Positions 18,209 to 27,428 are shown, counted from the stretch's first letter. The stretch: DNA of 64,000 nucleotides from Tenacibaculum tangerinum (GCF_029853675.1 NZ_CP122539.1:2933001-2997000), one strand, 5' to 3'. The notes: generated from the letters alone by a model not told the origin. Made by a program: numbers and translations.

Positions 18209-18242
18209 AAAAAATCCCGCAACCTAGTTGCGGGATTTTTTA
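18209..18242. terminator. Bidirectional terminator between gldC and ahcY
   Basis: ATCCCGCAA/TTGCGGGAT with a short loop, flanked by an A-run and a T-run. It serves convergent gldC and ahcY. Confidence 0.9.
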
Positions 18243-18246
18243 CATC

Positions 18247-18267
18247 TTGATTCTTGATTCTTGATTC
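18247..18267. repeat. Three tandem TTGATTC units
   Basis: Seven-base unit TTGATTC repeated three times with no change, between the gldC terminator and the ahcY stop. Possibly slippage-prone. Confidence 0.8.
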
Positions 18268-18292
18268 TAAAAATCTTAAAATTTATATACAA

Positions 18293-19609
18293 CTAGTATC
18301 TATAATGTTCTGGTTTGTAGGGTCCATCAACAGTTACACCAATATACTCCGCTTGGTCTTTACGTAACTCTGTTAACTCTACACCAATCTTGGCTAAGTG
18401 TAATTTAGCTACTTTTTCATCTAAATGCTTTGGTAGCATATATACCTCGTTTTTATAGGCATCCGCATTGTTCCACAATTCGATTTGCGCTAAGGTTTGG
18501 TTGGTAAAAGAGTTTGACATTACAAAACTTGGATGTCCTGTAGCACACCCTAAGTTTACCAAGCGTCCTTCTGCTAGTATGATGATATCTTTTCCTTCGA
18601 TCGTATATTTATCAACTTGCGGTTTAATTTCAACCTTGGTATCTCCATAGGTATCATTTAACCAAGCCATTTGAATTTCATTGTCAAAGTGACCGATATT
18701 ACAAACGATGGTTTTGTCTTTCATCGCTTTAAAGTGCTCTGCACGAACGATATCTTTGTTTCCAGTAGTGGTAATTACGATATCTGCATTGCCTACAACC
18801 GTTTCTAATTTCTTTACTTCAAAACCGTCCATTGCTGCTTGCAAGGCACAAATAGGGTCAATCTCAGTAACCGTAACTATAGAACCCGCTCCACGGAAAG
18901 AAGCTGCCGTACCTTTACCCACATCACCATAACCACAAACCACTACTCTTTTACCCGCTAACATTACATCGGTAGCACGACGAATGGCATCAACTGCCGA
19001 TTCTTTACATCCGTACTTATTATCAAACTTCGATTTGGTAACCGAGTCATTCACATTAATAGCAGGCATAGGTAACGTTCCGTTTTTAACACGCTCGTAC
19101 AAACGGTGCACCCCAGTTGTGGTTTCTTCTGATAATCCTTTAATTCCTTTAGCTAACTCAGGGTATTTATCTAATACCATATTGGTTAAATCTCCCCCAT
19201 CATCTAAAATCATATTTAAAGGCTTGCGATCTTCACCAAAGAATAACGTTTGCTCAATACACCAATCAAACTCTTCCTCGTTCATACCTTTCCAGGCATA
19301 CACAGGAGTTCCAGCAGCAGCAATAGCCGCGGCAGCCTGGTCTTGTGTAGAGAAAATATTACACGAACTCCACGTAACCTCAGCACCTAAAGCTTGTAGG
19401 GTTTCAATTAAAACCGCAGTTTGAATCGTCATGTGTAAACATCCTGCAATTCTTGCTCCCTTCAACGGTTGCTCCTCTTTATACTCTTCTCGTAAACTCA
19501 TTAACCCTGGCATTTCAGCTTCTGCCAATTCAATCTCTTTTCTTCCCCAATCGGCTAAAGAAATATCTTTAACTTTGTAAGGAACATAGGTTGCGGTTTT
19601 AGTACTCAT
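18293..19609 (-). CDS. ahcY: Adenosylhomocysteinase
   Basis: Hydrolyses S-adenosylhomocysteine to adenosine and homocysteine in the activated methyl cycle and relieves product inhibition of methyltransferases. The 438-residue protein has the substrate domain, the NAD-binding Rossmann motif [12 protein letters not shown] and the conserved C-terminal [11 protein letters not shown] that reaches into the partner subunit in this tetrameric enzyme. It is the NAD-containing long bacterial form. Transcribed alone. Confidence 0.97.
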   Translation of the reverse strand: MSTKTATYVPYKVKDISLADWGRKEIELAEAEMPGLMSLREEYKEEQPLKGARIAGCLHMTIQTAVLIETLQALGAEVTWSSCNIFSTQDQAAAAIAAAGTPVYAWKGMNEEEFDWCIEQTLFFGEDRKPLNMILDDGGDLTNMVLDKYPELAKGIKGLSEETTTGVHRLYERVKNGTLPMPAINVNDSVTKSKFDNKYGCKESAVDAIRRATDVMLAGKRVVVCGYGDVGKGTAASFRGAGSIVTVTEIDPICALQAAMDGFEVKKLETVVGNADIVITTTGNKDIVRAEHFKAMKDKTIVCNIGHFDNEIQMAWLNDTYGDTKVEIKPQVDKYTIEGKDIIILAEGRLVNLGCATGHPSFVMSNSFTNQTLAQIELWNNADAYKNEVYMLPKHLDEKVAKLHLAKIGVELTELRKDQAEYIGVTVDGPYKPEHYRY

Positions 19610-19645
19610 ATTTTTGTATCTTTATATATCTAAAATTTTGAGCTG

Positions 19646-19653
19646 CAAAATTA
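19646..19653 (-). promoter_or_regulatory. -7 promoter element of ahcY
   Basis: The minus strand reads TAATTTTG (perfect TAnnTTTG), 36 bases before the ahcY ATG. Confidence 0.5.
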
Positions 19654-19672
19654 CGAAATAACTTTCTAAAAT

Positions 19673-20299
19673 ATGCCTCTTTACAAAACATTAACGGTAA
19701 ACGACCATGCTAAAGTGTTGATTTGGAAGATTGAAGAGTCTTTTGAACAACTTTCTAACGGTATTTCTTTAACCAAAGGAAGTCAACAACGGGTTGCTAG
19801 TATGAAATCTGATTTACACCAAAGAGGTTTTCTAAGCGTACGTCATTTACTACAAGAAGTTGGCTATAGCGATAATGATTTATTATACGATGGCTACGGA
19901 AAACCACACTTAAAAGACGGAAAATTTATTTCTATTACCCATTCGTTTACCTTTTCAGGTATTATTATATCTGACAAGCATCCTGTGGGAATCGATATTG
20001 AAATGCAGCGCGACAAAATTGTAAAAATCGCACACAAATTTACTCCTATTGAAGAATACAAATCCATCGCCAACCACGACGCTTTGGTAAGTAAGCTGAC
20101 CATTGTTTGGGGAGCCAAAGAAAGTTTGTATAAAATCTACGGAAAGAAAAAATTGCATTTTTTAGAGCACATGTATGTTGAAGATTTCTCTTTTGATACT
20201 AATGAAACAACAGGGAAAATTTTGTATGAAGGGGAAACTTCTGAATACGGCATCCAATTTTTAGAAATGGAAGGGTTTACTTGTGTGTATGCGTATTAA
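19673..20299 (+). CDS. 4'-phosphopantetheinyl transferase superfamily protein
   Basis: Transfers phosphopantetheine from CoA to a Ser of a carrier protein. The 208-residue protein has the Sfp-type magnesium and catalytic motifs: GIDIE (105-109 region) and WGAKESLYK (around 146). The ISITHS block before them matches the CoA-binding region. It may activate the fatty-acid or secondary-metabolite carrier protein. No polyketide or NRPS genes are nearby, so a general role is more likely. Divergent from ahcY. Confidence 0.85.
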   Translation: MPLYKTLTVNDHAKVLIWKIEESFEQLSNGISLTKGSQQRVASMKSDLHQRGFLSVRHLLQEVGYSDNDLLYDGYGKPHLKDGKFISITHSFTFSGIIISDKHPVGIDIEMQRDKIVKIAHKFTPIEEYKSIANHDALVSKLTIVWGAKESLYKIYGKKKLHFLEHMYVEDFSFDTNETTGKILYEGETSEYGIQFLEMEGFTCVYAY

Positions 20300-20301
20300 A
20301 G

Positions 20302-20332
20302 CCTATCCTAACCCTCCCAAAGGGAGTGAACT
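20302..20332 (+). terminator. Weak hairpin after the phosphopantetheinyl transferase gene
   Basis: CTCCC-AAA-GGGAG stem, with a T-run only about 10 bases later. Confidence 0.35.
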
Positions 20333-20459
20333 ATTTTTCTTTTCAAACTTCAATCCCTCTCAACTGTACAATTTTCTAACTCTCTAACTACAAAAATCAT
20401 CAACTACTTTAGTAACTTTGTAACTTTACAAACTTTATATACTATTCAACTCACCACTA

Positions 20460-20720
20460 ATGAAAATATCCGTAGAACTAACCTTAAGTCCGCTTCAAAA
20501 CGAATTTGAAGAACCCATTATCAATTTCATTAAAAAACTAAGAGCTTCGGGATTAACCGTGTTAGAAAATCCGTTAAGTACGCAGGTGTATGGTGAGTAT
20601 GATACCGTGATGAATTTAGTAACTTCTGAATTGAAAAATACTTTTGAATTGATTGACAACGGATTGTTATTCATGAAAATTGTAAAAACCGACCGTAGCG
20701 ATTATGAGCCAACTTTTTGA
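20460..20720 (+). CDS. Thiamine-binding (YkoF/MTH1187-like) protein
   Basis: An 86-residue ferredoxin-like fold protein starting MKISVELTLSPLQ and with the typical VYGEYDTVMNLV segment. Members of this family bind thiamine or its pyrimidine part. It is the first gene of a three-gene set: its end overlaps the PnuC-family transporter gene by 17 bases, and that gene overlaps a NadR-like kinase gene. This arrangement supports a thiamine uptake and trapping role (inference from context). No THI-box riboswitch is recognisable in the 160 bases upstream. Confidence 0.7.
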   Translation: MKISVELTLSPLQNEFEEPIINFIKKLRASGLTVLENPLSTQVYGEYDTVMNLVTSELKNTFELIDNGLLFMKIVKTDRSDYEPTF

Positions 20721-21336
20721 TTTCCTTTTTGGGCAATATGCTACTTACAATCCTATCGACGTTTGGCTAGAAATTATCGCTGTCGTCTTTGGGTTTTTAT
20801 CTGTTTGGTATTCGAAGCAGAATAAAATTTGGGTATTCCCAACGGGGATGATTAGTACCGCAATTTTTGTATACCTCTTGTTAAAATGGGAATTGTTAGG
20901 CGATATGATGATTAACGGTTATTACTTTATCATGAGTGTGTACGGTTGGTATATCTGGACGCGTAAAGTAGATGCGACTCATGTAACTCCCATTTCTAGA
21001 ACGACGCCTAAAGAGAAAAAACAAAGTATAGCCATATTTGTAGCCACCTTGGTTTTTGTTTACACTGTGTATACCGTTTTTGATAAATGGACGAACTGGA
21101 CAGCCTATGTAGATACTGTTACTACCGCCATTTTCTTTGTAGGAATGTGGCTTATGGCAAAACGAAAAATAGAGAACTGGATTTATTGGATTATTGGCGA
21201 TATTATCTCCGTTCCACTCTACTTTTATAAAGGATTTACCTTTACGAGTTTTCAATATTTATTATTTACCTTTATAGCAGTTGCAGGATATTTAGCATGG
21301 AAAAAGCACTTACACAACGCCCCATCAACCTTGTAA
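20704..21336 (+). CDS. PnuC-family transporter, probably for thiamine (PnuT type)
   Basis: A 210-residue inner-membrane facilitator of the PnuC/SWEET-like family with seven predicted helices. PnuC proteins move nicotinamide riboside; the PnuT subgroup moves thiamine and is frequent in Bacteroidota. The fold signature WLEIIAVVFGFLSVWYSKQN and the WxxW-rich YGWYIWTRK are present. The upstream thiamine-binding-like gene and downstream kinase favour thiamine as substrate. It overlaps both neighbours (17 and 40 bases), so expression is tightly coupled. Confidence 0.8.
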   Translation: MSQLFDFLFGQYATYNPIDVWLEIIAVVFGFLSVWYSKQNKIWVFPTGMISTAIFVYLLLKWELLGDMMINGYYFIMSVYGWYIWTRKVDATHVTPISRTTPKEKKQSIAIFVATLVFVYTVYTVFDKWTNWTAYVDTVTTAIFFVGMWLMAKRKIENWIYWIIGDIISVPLYFYKGFTFTSFQYLLFTFIAVAGYLAWKKHLHNAPSTL

Positions 21337-21950
21337 AGGTGGTGTTATTCGGACCTGAGAGCACAGGAAAAACTACCCTTTCGAGACAATTAGCTCGTCA
21401 TTACAACACCGTTTGGGCACCAGAATATGCACGTGAATACTTGCAAGACAAATGGAACAACGAACGTAAAACTTGCGAGCAACACGATTTAATTCCGATT
21501 GCTGAAGGGCAAATAGACTTGGAAAATGAATTGGCTAGAAAAGCGGATAAACTCCTTATCTGTGATACCGATTTGTTAGAAACCAAAGTATATTCTGAAG
21601 AGTATTATGGCGGATTCGTAGATCCGAAATTAGACGAGGCTGCTATTGCTAATACCTACGATATGTATTTTTTAACCTATATCGATACGCCTTGGGAAGC
21701 CGATGATTTACGCGACCGACCCGAGCAACGTTTAGAAATGTTCAATGCTTTTGAAAACGCCTTGAAAAAGTACAACCGTCCGTATGTATTATTAAAAGGG
21801 GATAAAGAAACACGTTTAAAAAAAGCAGTAGCGGTGATTGATACGTTACTCTCTAAAAAAGAAAACTTATACTCTTTTTCCGACACGCTTACCGACTTTG
21901 ACATGCATTTTATGCACCAATCTCCCGACATTCCTGATTACGATTTGTAA
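21297..21950 (+). CDS. NadR-like P-loop kinase/ATPase
   Basis: A 217-residue P-loop protein similar to the ribosylnicotinamide kinase domain of NadR. Walker A is GPESTGKTT (19-27), followed by APEYAREYL; a Walker B-like LLICDTDLLE and a lid with RPEQR are present. It lacks the NadR N-terminal regulator and adenylyltransferase domains. With a PnuC-family transporter it would phosphorylate the imported nucleoside or thiamine to trap it. The exact substrate is inferred from the YkoF-like first gene. Last gene of the operon. Confidence 0.78.
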   Translation: MEKALTQRPINLVKVVLFGPESTGKTTLSRQLARHYNTVWAPEYAREYLQDKWNNERKTCEQHDLIPIAEGQIDLENELARKADKLLICDTDLLETKVYSEEYYGGFVDPKLDEAAIANTYDMYFLTYIDTPWEADDLRDRPEQRLEMFNAFENALKKYNRPYVLLKGDKETRLKKAVAVIDTLLSKKENLYSFSDTLTDFDMHFMHQSPDIPDYDL

Positions 21951-21958
21951 GGTACAAG

Positions 21959-22945
21959 TTCCGTCATTGCGAGTGAAACAAAGCAATCTGCTTGTCGACA
22001 AAGAGATAAACTAAAGTCGAAAGGCTCAAGACAGGATAAAGGCGAAGTACTCTTTAAATTATGAGTTCTCTATATACAGATTACTTCGTCGTATGCTCCT
22101 CGTAATCACGTTCATTTTATTCGTCATTGCGATCCCGATACCTCGGGAGAAGCAATCTGTTTGTCGACAAAAAGATAACCACGTCGTTAGCACTCCTCGT
22201 TATGACGGACCAAAAAAAACATACCGTCATTACGAACGACGAAGGAGGAGGAATCTCACTAATAGGAGTAACTACTACCCTTTAAAACTCCTAACACCAA
22301 CTAAAAGATTTCTCAGTCGCACACTCCTTCGAAATGACAAGTTCCGTCATTGTGAGTGAAACGAAGCAATCTGCTTGTCGACAAAAAGAGAAACTAAAGT
22401 CAAAAGGCTCAAGACAGGCTAAAGGCGAAGTACTCTTTAAATTATAAGTTATCTATATACAGATCACTTCGTCGTATGCTCCTCGTAATGACGTTCATTT
22501 TATTCGTCATTGCGATCCCGATACCTCGGGAGAAGCAATCTGTTCAATTCTAGTTACAAACACCCTTTAAAACTCCTAACACCAACTAAAAGATTTCTCA
22601 GTCGCACACTCCTTCGAAATGACAAGTTCGGTCATTGCGAGTGAAACGAAGTAATCTGCTTGTCGACAAAAAGAGAAACTAAAGTCGAAAGGCTCAAGAC
22701 AGGCTAAAGGCGAAGTACTCTTTAAATTATGAGTTCTCTACATACAGATTACTTCGTCGTATGCTCCTTGTAATGACATCCATTTTATTCGTCATTGCGA
22801 TCCCGATACCTCGGGAGAAGCAATCTGTTTATCGACAAAAAGATAACCACGTCGTTAACACTCCTCGTTATGACGAACCAAAAAAACATACCGTCATTAC
22901 GAACGGGCACTGAGTGTAGTCGAAGCGATCGTGAAGTAATCTTTT
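21959..22945. repeat. Tandem array of large palindromic (REP-like) repeats
   Basis: This roughly 1-kb non-coding stretch is made of three large units starting at 21959, 22342 and 22627 (spacing 383 and 285 bases). Each unit contains motif A (TCATTGCGAGTGAAACGAAG then CAATCTGCTTGTCGACA), motif B (CATTGCGATCCCGATACCTC, at 22122, 22505 and 22790) and inverted ends such as ACAGATTACTTCGTCG. Unit 1 has about 98 extra bases. The ends of the subunits can pair as hairpins. The same family recurs at 35751-36178. Short ORFs inside are not coding. Confidence 0.9.
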
Positions 22946-23030
22946 CCTTTTTATCTTTAACTATTCACAAAGACAAGCCCCCTTTACAAACAACAATAGA
23001 TTCCCTATATTTGAAGCATTCACAAACACT

Positions 23031-23444
23031 ATGAACAAAGAACAACTTTTAAAAGAACTCCAATTTAAAGCCGTTCGAAGTTCGGGTGCGGGAGGACAGC
23101 ATGTAAACAAAGTAGCCTCTAAAGTAGAATTAAGTTTTACGATTGAAGACTCGTTAGGTCTCTCGGACAAAGAAAAAGCATTACTCCTTAAAAATGTAGC
23201 TAATAGACTTTCTAAAGAAAACACACTCATACTAAGCTCACAAGAAAGCCGTTCTCAACACCGTAACAAAGAATTGGTTACCGAACGTTTTTTTAACCTT
23301 TTAGCACAAGCCTTGGTAGTACCCAAAGTTCGTAAAGCTACCAAACCTAAAAAAGCAGCGATTGTCAAACGGTTAGATGCTAAAAAACAACAAGCTGAAA
23401 AAAAGAAAACCGAAAAAAGTTTCGATTTTAGTTTTATAAAATAA
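23031..23444 (+). CDS. arfB: Alternative ribosome-rescue factor / peptidyl-tRNA hydrolase ArfB
   Basis: A 137-residue release-factor-like protein that frees peptides from stalled ribosomes by hydrolysing peptidyl-tRNA in the A site. The catalytic GGQ is at about 20-22 (GAGGQHVNKVASKVEL), and the basic C-terminal tail that enters the mRNA channel is present (KAAIVKRLDAKKQQAEKKK). It lacks the codon-recognition domains of RF1/RF2, as expected. It lies between the left repeat array and the cassette island and is probably core rather than cargo. Confidence 0.93.
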   Translation: MNKEQLLKELQFKAVRSSGAGGQHVNKVASKVELSFTIEDSLGLSDKEKALLLKNVANRLSKENTLILSSQESRSQHRNKELVTERFFNLLAQALVVPKVRKATKPKKAAIVKRLDAKKQQAEKKKTEKSFDFSFIK

Positions 23445-23470
23445 TTTATAATGTTCGTGTTTATTATTAC

Positions 23471-23537
23471 CGAACGATTAGTATATAAAGCGCAGCCTGC
23501 CAATAGGTAGTTATGATTTCATATACATTGTTACCAC
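23471..23537. repeat. Cassette spacer S0 (left boundary of the array)
   Basis: Outer arms CGAACGATTAGTATAT and ATATACATTGTTACC are imperfectly complementary, with a small hairpin (CCTGCC-AAT-AGGTAG) between them. The left arm resembles the left arms of S1 and S4 (ACGGTTAGTATATG and ACGGTCTAGTATAA). Confidence 0.55.
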
Positions 23538-23542
23538 CTTTT

Positions 23543-23995
23543 TCAATTCATAATTTGTATCAATATGCCTAATGTCCCGATTGTCAAACACAATGGAATA
23601 AACCATTTTGAATCAGCTTTCGCAAATTCAGTATTCTTTATTTTTTTAAATAACCTAACATAATTAAAATCACCAATTGCTCTTAAACTAAAAATGGAAG
23701 GAATTATCCAACTTCCATAGGTAATTATCCAATTCGGAATTTGAAAATTGATTAGACCTGTTTTTATCAAATAGATTAAACCAAATGAAATGAAGCCTAT
23801 ACCAACAATTATAGTAGCAATTTTTGGTGGTTCCATTGCTTTTTGTCCAGCTTCTTTTGTATGTAAAACTCTTTCAAGTCCCCATTTTCCCACAAAAGCC
23901 AATAAAAATGGATAAAACCTAGTGAAGAAAAAATAACAAATAAAAATATGGATAATATTGTTATCATACTTTTGCCAATTGAAAAATTTGTTCAT
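23543..23995 (-). CDS. DUF3995-family membrane protein
   Basis: A 150-residue membrane protein with four predicted helices. The C-terminal block LRAIGDFNYVRLFKKIKNTEFAKADSKWFIPLCL matches what I know of DUF3995 (RAIGDF, FA-x-x-D). No catalytic residues are visible. It overlaps the 3' end of the FAD monooxygenase gene by 32 bases on the same strand, so the two are cotranslated and form a single cassette between spacers S0 and S1. Function unknown. Confidence 0.7.
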   Translation of the reverse strand: MNKFFNWQKYDNNIIHIFICYFFFTRFYPFLLAFVGKWGLERVLHTKEAGQKAMEPPKIATIIVGIGFISFGLIYLIKTGLINFQIPNWIITYGSWIIPSIFSLRAIGDFNYVRLFKKIKNTEFAKADSKWFIPLCLTIGTLGILIQIMN

Positions 23996-25097
23996 TCTGT
24001 TTTCTGTTAACAGACGAAGGTGTTAATCTCAACATTTGATTACGCAAACCAATTAATATTGGGTTTGAAAGATGTGCCATTTTTCCAACAAGCCAACTCG
24101 CTTTTACTACTTGATGTGCTTTAGGTAATCTTAAATTTTGATATTCGGAAAATGCTTTGGTAGTTCTATATTTGCTTAAACATTCTGAAAGTACATAAGC
24201 ATCTTCTATGGCTTGACAAGCACCTTGCCCCATATTTGGGGTTGTTGCGTGTGCAGAATCTCCGATTAAGCAGACATTTTCTTTATACCAAATATTTGTT
24301 GGTTTTAAATCAGAAATTTCGGCAGTATTTATTTGTTCTTTTTTGGTTGATTTTATAATGCCTTTAATTACTGAATTGTAATCGCTGAAATACTGTTCTA
24401 AATCGTGGATAGAAAACTCTTTTTTATTTTTTTTGAACGATTTTAAAGCATACCAATAAACTTTATTTTGTGCAATTTGAACAAATCCAAAACGCTCTGA
24501 TTTTCCCCAAGCCTCGTTCAGTTCGTTTCTGAATTTTATCGGTAATTCGTATTCCGTAATTCCTCTCCAACATATTTGATTCGCATTTCGTATGCTATTA
24601 TTCTGGAATAAATTTTGTCTAACTACTGAATTTAGTCCATCAGCTCCTAAAACCGTTGAAGATTGAATTTGATTTCTATTTTCAAAGTTTAAATCGTATC
24701 CATTTTCACTTTTAGCAATCGAAGTAAGTTTATGGTCGAGGATAATATCGGTTGATTTTAATTTATCTATCAATATCTGTTGTAATTTACCTCTATGTAT
24801 TGCAATATTTTTTGAGTTATATTTTTGCTCAAAATATGACAAGTCAATTTTTGAAAGTTGTTTTAGATTTGATTTGGTAATATTCATTGAAGATATTGGA
24901 TTTCCATTATCTTCGATTACTTTTCGCAAACCTAACTTTTCATAGACTTGCATAGCATTATTGGCTAGAATTATTCCTGCTCCAACTGGTTTTATTTGTT
25001 CGGTTTGTTCAAAAATTCTTGCCTTAATTCCTTTTTGTTCAAGTGCAATTGCAGTAGTTAATCCTCCTATTCCTGCTCCAATAATATCAATGTTCAT
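23964..25097 (-). CDS. FAD-dependent monooxygenase (UbiH/TetX-like)
   Basis: A class A flavoprotein monooxygenase, about 377 residues from the chosen start. The N-terminal FAD motif is IGAGIGGLTTA, the middle DG motif is LGADGLNSVVR and the GD motif is LIGDSAHATTPNMGQG. These enzymes hydroxylate aromatic or polyketide-like compounds; relatives inactivate tetracyclines, but substrate cannot be read from sequence. The frame is open to 25226, but I start at 25097 because the dinucleotide motif must lie within the first 12 residues and the earlier codons fall inside spacer S1. Confidence 0.85.
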   Translation of the reverse strand: MNIDIIGAGIGGLTTAIALEQKGIKARIFEQTEQIKPVGAGIILANNAMQVYEKLGLRKVIEDNGNPISSMNITKSNLKQLSKIDLSYFEQKYNSKNIAIHRGKLQQILIDKLKSTDIILDHKLTSIAKSENGYDLNFENRNQIQSSTVLGADGLNSVVRQNLFQNNSIRNANQICWRGITEYELPIKFRNELNEAWGKSERFGFVQIAQNKVYWYALKSFKKNKKEFSIHDLEQYFSDYNSVIKGIIKSTKKEQINTAEISDLKPTNIWYKENVCLIGDSAHATTPNMGQGACQAIEDAYVLSECLSKYRTTKAFSEYQNLRLPKAHQVVKASWLVGKMAHLSNPILIGLRNQMLRLTPSSVNRKQNEQIFQLAKV

Positions 25098-25116
25098 AGT
25101 TGTTCGTTCTAATTGG

Positions 25117-25245
25117 CGGTAACGGTTAGTATATGGTTTGTTGCGTATTACAAGCAACCAATTTAGTAAATAATTACAGACAAAGAAAGTCCGCAAGGGC
25201 TTTCGTAAGTAGGCGAAAACAAGCAATTACTTATAGCCATTGTGC
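25117..25245. repeat. Cassette spacer S1
   Basis: Left arm AACGGTTAGTATATGG, conserved block CAACCAATTTAGTAAATAA, central hairpin AAAGTCC-GCAA-GGGCTTT (25186-25203), conserved AAGCAATTA, and right arm TTATAGCCATTGT. It is the same architecture as S2 and the restored S3. Its right end is abutted by the IS1182-derived element. Confidence 0.65.
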
Positions 25246-25766
25246 CTGTTGCACAACCCTAATATACGATTTATTTTTTTGCAATTATAGAGATGATATT
25301 TCACATTAAGTTGTTGTATATCAAGTATTTATTTAATCATGCAAGGCAAAAAAAGTATCAAAAAAACTGTTCACTTTCTTTCAGTTGAGTGCGCATGTAC
25401 CCAAAGAAAACTTTTATCGCAGATTAAATTGTGGAGCCTGTTTTTGGAACTCTCACGCAGTATATGGGCTTGCGCAAAGTTAATGTTAGGGGTATTGATG
25501 GGGCGAATAAGTGCATGCTCATGGCGGGGGCTGCATACAACATAAAAAACTATTAAAACTCTTGGGTAAGTCTACTAAAACTGATGCCAAAGCGGCTGCT
25601 TGTGTGTTTTGGTTAAAAAATGTCCCCCTATTACTTAACATTTTTTGTTGTAAGCTTTCTAAAAGAAGAAAATCAAGAGTTAAAATTTTGGCTTCGTTCT
25701 AAATACAACCCTTACATAGCTTTAAAATGAGTTCTATTTTTTTAAAATTTTAGGGTTGTGCATCAG
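25246..25766 (+). mobile_element. Internally deleted IS1182-family derivative, copy 1
   Basis: About 521 bp bounded by 15-bp inverted repeats with one mismatch (CTGTTGCACAACCCT / AGGGTTGTGCATCAG). Inside are the start of an IS1182-type transposase gene (FQLS...PQENFYRRLN-like) joined directly to its 3' end (GLRKVNVRGIDGANKCMLMA); the whole catalytic middle is missing. The reading frame is also shifted at several points. It cannot make a transposase and would depend on a complete element elsewhere. Compare copy 2 at 29912. Confidence 0.75.
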
Positions 25767-25791
25767 CTACCGTTGTTGTGGTGTCGTTTTT

Positions 25792-26577
25792 TTATTCAGT
25801 TTTATACTGTTTTCCAACATTTTCAGGATTCTTTAAATCAATCCAAAAAATGTCAATTGGTTCATTTGATTCCATTTGTCCATTTTTGTTCGTGTCTTTT
25901 CTCGCAAATATGTACATAAAGTCATTTGCCGAATCATATTCCGAACTCATAACAGAATATTCTTTTGGAATTAGAGCTTTTTTATTCAGTCCGTTGATGT
26001 CGAAATGATAGAATTTCCTCAAGTCTTTTACATTTATAAATCCGTCTTTGTTTGAATCTTCGTCATAAACTGAAACCATATAAAAATCTCTTTTTACTGG
26101 CTCGTAATTCAAAGTGTCCTTTGAAAAAGCAGGATAATAAAGCGTTTTGATTAAAACAGGCTTTTCAAATAGTTTATTTTCGGTTTTCGTTTCATTGTTG
26201 TAATGAGAAACATTCACAAAGTTGTATCCATAAATTGCTTCGAATCCAGGCATAAAGTTCCGATTCCAATTATTCCCATCTTCGTAATAATCATCCCAAT
26301 TTGTGTGATATGCATTCGAGCCAATAAATGACTTTTTGGTTTTCTTATCGTAATTTACTTTGTAGATTGGTGTTAATCTATGTTCCGGATTAAAAGTCAG
26401 AAGTACATTTCTCGGTCGAGTTTCGAGTTTTAGCGAGTCGATTTGAAGTCCGATAATTCTTTGTCCATCTTCGTCTTCTGATATTTCGCTTACTTGGAAT
26501 CCTTTTTTCTCAATCTTGTTGTCAGAGCAACTAACGATTAAAATTCCAAAAAATAATATTGTTAAAATTCTATTCAT
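25792..26577 (-). CDS. Lipoprotein with EF-hand-like calcium loops
   Basis: A 261-residue exported lipoprotein (lipobox IVSC, Cys17). The C-terminal half has two Asp/Asn-rich 12-residue loops, DEDSNKDGFINV and DTNKNGQMESNE, both matching the EF-hand/dockerin calcium-binding pattern. The remainder has no recognised domain. It forms one cassette between spacers S1 and S2 and starts 13 bases from S2. Function unknown; calcium binding is inference from the loops. Confidence 0.75.
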   Translation of the reverse strand: MNRILTILFFGILIVSCSDNKIEKKGFQVSEISEDEDGQRIIGLQIDSLKLETRPRNVLLTFNPEHRLTPIYKVNYDKKTKKSFIGSNAYHTNWDDYYEDGNNWNRNFMPGFEAIYGYNFVNVSHYNNETKTENKLFEKPVLIKTLYYPAFSKDTLNYEPVKRDFYMVSVYDEDSNKDGFINVKDLRKFYHFDINGLNKKALIPKEYSVMSSEYDSANDFMYIFARKDTNKNGQMESNEPIDIFWIDLKNPENVGKQYKTE

Positions 26578-26589
26578 AACGTTTTTATC

Positions 26590-26731
26590 AAATGGCTTAC
26601 AACGTGTTTGTGTATGATTTCGTTGTGTGGTTTAAGCACTAAAGTTAGCAAATAAATCACAGATAGAAAGTCCGCAAGGACTTTTGTAGATAGCTTGCAC
26701 TAGCAATTAATTTTATAGGGTGTTAGCTAAC
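26590..26731. repeat. Cassette spacer S2
   Basis: Arms GCTTACAACGTGTTTGTGTATG and TTATAGGGTGTTAGCTAACG (each continuous within these limits), conserved block AGCAAATAAATCACAGATAG, perfect central hairpin AAAGTCC-GCAA-GGACTTT (26667-26684), and AGCAATTAATTTTATA. The right end overlaps the 3' end of the DUF6090 gene by 5 bases. Confidence 0.7.
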
Positions 26732-27428
26732 GTTTTATTTCTTTTTTTATCTCATTTTTCACATCAACAACTTTTTTTTCTATTTGATTATAATAGTTTA
26801 TAATATAACTTCTGTTTCCTTGAATTTTCATTAAATATAGAAGAAATATTTTTTTTTCATCATTTGGAATTTTTATAGGTAATTTAATTCCAGAAATCAT
26901 ATTTTTATCATTGAAATTAAAATTAGGAGCTAAACTTTTATTTATCTCTTTAAAATAATTTTCTTGAAATTGCATTTCTGAATACTCTTCTTCTAATTTT
27001 CTCAATATTTGATAATCGAACTCATAAAGAGAAATTATATGTAGTCTTAAACTATCATTTTTTATTAATTCCAAGCCTCTTGATTTGAGAGTTTCATATC
27101 CTGCAGTATTTTGTATTGAGATAAAATCTCTTGTTAAACTACTATAATAAATTCCTAAAGAATCTGGACTTAAATTTTTATCGGATAAAGCTTTTCTAAA
27201 GTAGTTACAAGCTAAAATTCCGTATTTATGACCAAGTTTATTTTCCTTTAAATCTTCAAGGTCTTTTTCTAGACCATTAACAATTTCAATAAGAATTTTA
27301 TTTTCAGAATTGTCTGCTTTTCTGTTTTCATTCCAATTATTTAAAGTAAAGGCAGCCACAACAGCAATAAATATTGATAAAAATTCAAATCCGAATTTTT
27401 TCCAATTTCTAAAGTTTAATTTTTTCAC
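26727..27428 (-). CDS. DUF6090-like membrane-anchored protein
   Basis: A 233-residue protein with a basic N-terminus and one membrane helix (about 13-30) ending in LNNWNENRK, a signature I associate with DUF6090 proteins of flavobacteria. The rest is mostly helical (coiled-coil-like LVNGLEKDLEDLKENK) and presumably periplasmic. No catalytic motif. These proteins are abundant in flavobacterial genomes and unstudied as far as I know. It is the single gene of the cassette between spacers S2 and S3. Confidence 0.7.
   Translation of the reverse strand: MKKLNFRNWKKFGFEFLSIFIAVVAAFTLNNWNENRKADNSENKILIEIVNGLEKDLEDLKENKLGHKYGILACNYFRKALSDKNLSPDSLGIYYSSLTRDFISIQNTAGYETLKSRGLELIKNDSLRLHIISLYEFDYQILRKLEEEYSEMQFQENYFKEINKSLAPNFNFNDKNMISGIKLPIKIPNDEKKIFLLYLMKIQGNRSYIINYYNQIEKKVVDVKNEIKKEIKR

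Noticed and set aside
18468..19424. Plus-strand ORFs of 60-146 codons
   Set aside because: Antisense shadows of the highly conserved ahcY gene.
21959..22945. CRISPR array
   Set aside because: The repeated units are hundreds of bases long and themselves palindromic, with no 24-48 base direct repeats alternating with unique spacers, and no cas genes.
22093..23034. 88- and 79-codon ORFs
   Set aside because: They read through the palindromic repeat units; the same DNA reads in other frames in the other copies.
25339..25702. Two short genes
   Set aside because: They are out-of-frame readings of the internally deleted IS1182 transposase remnant.
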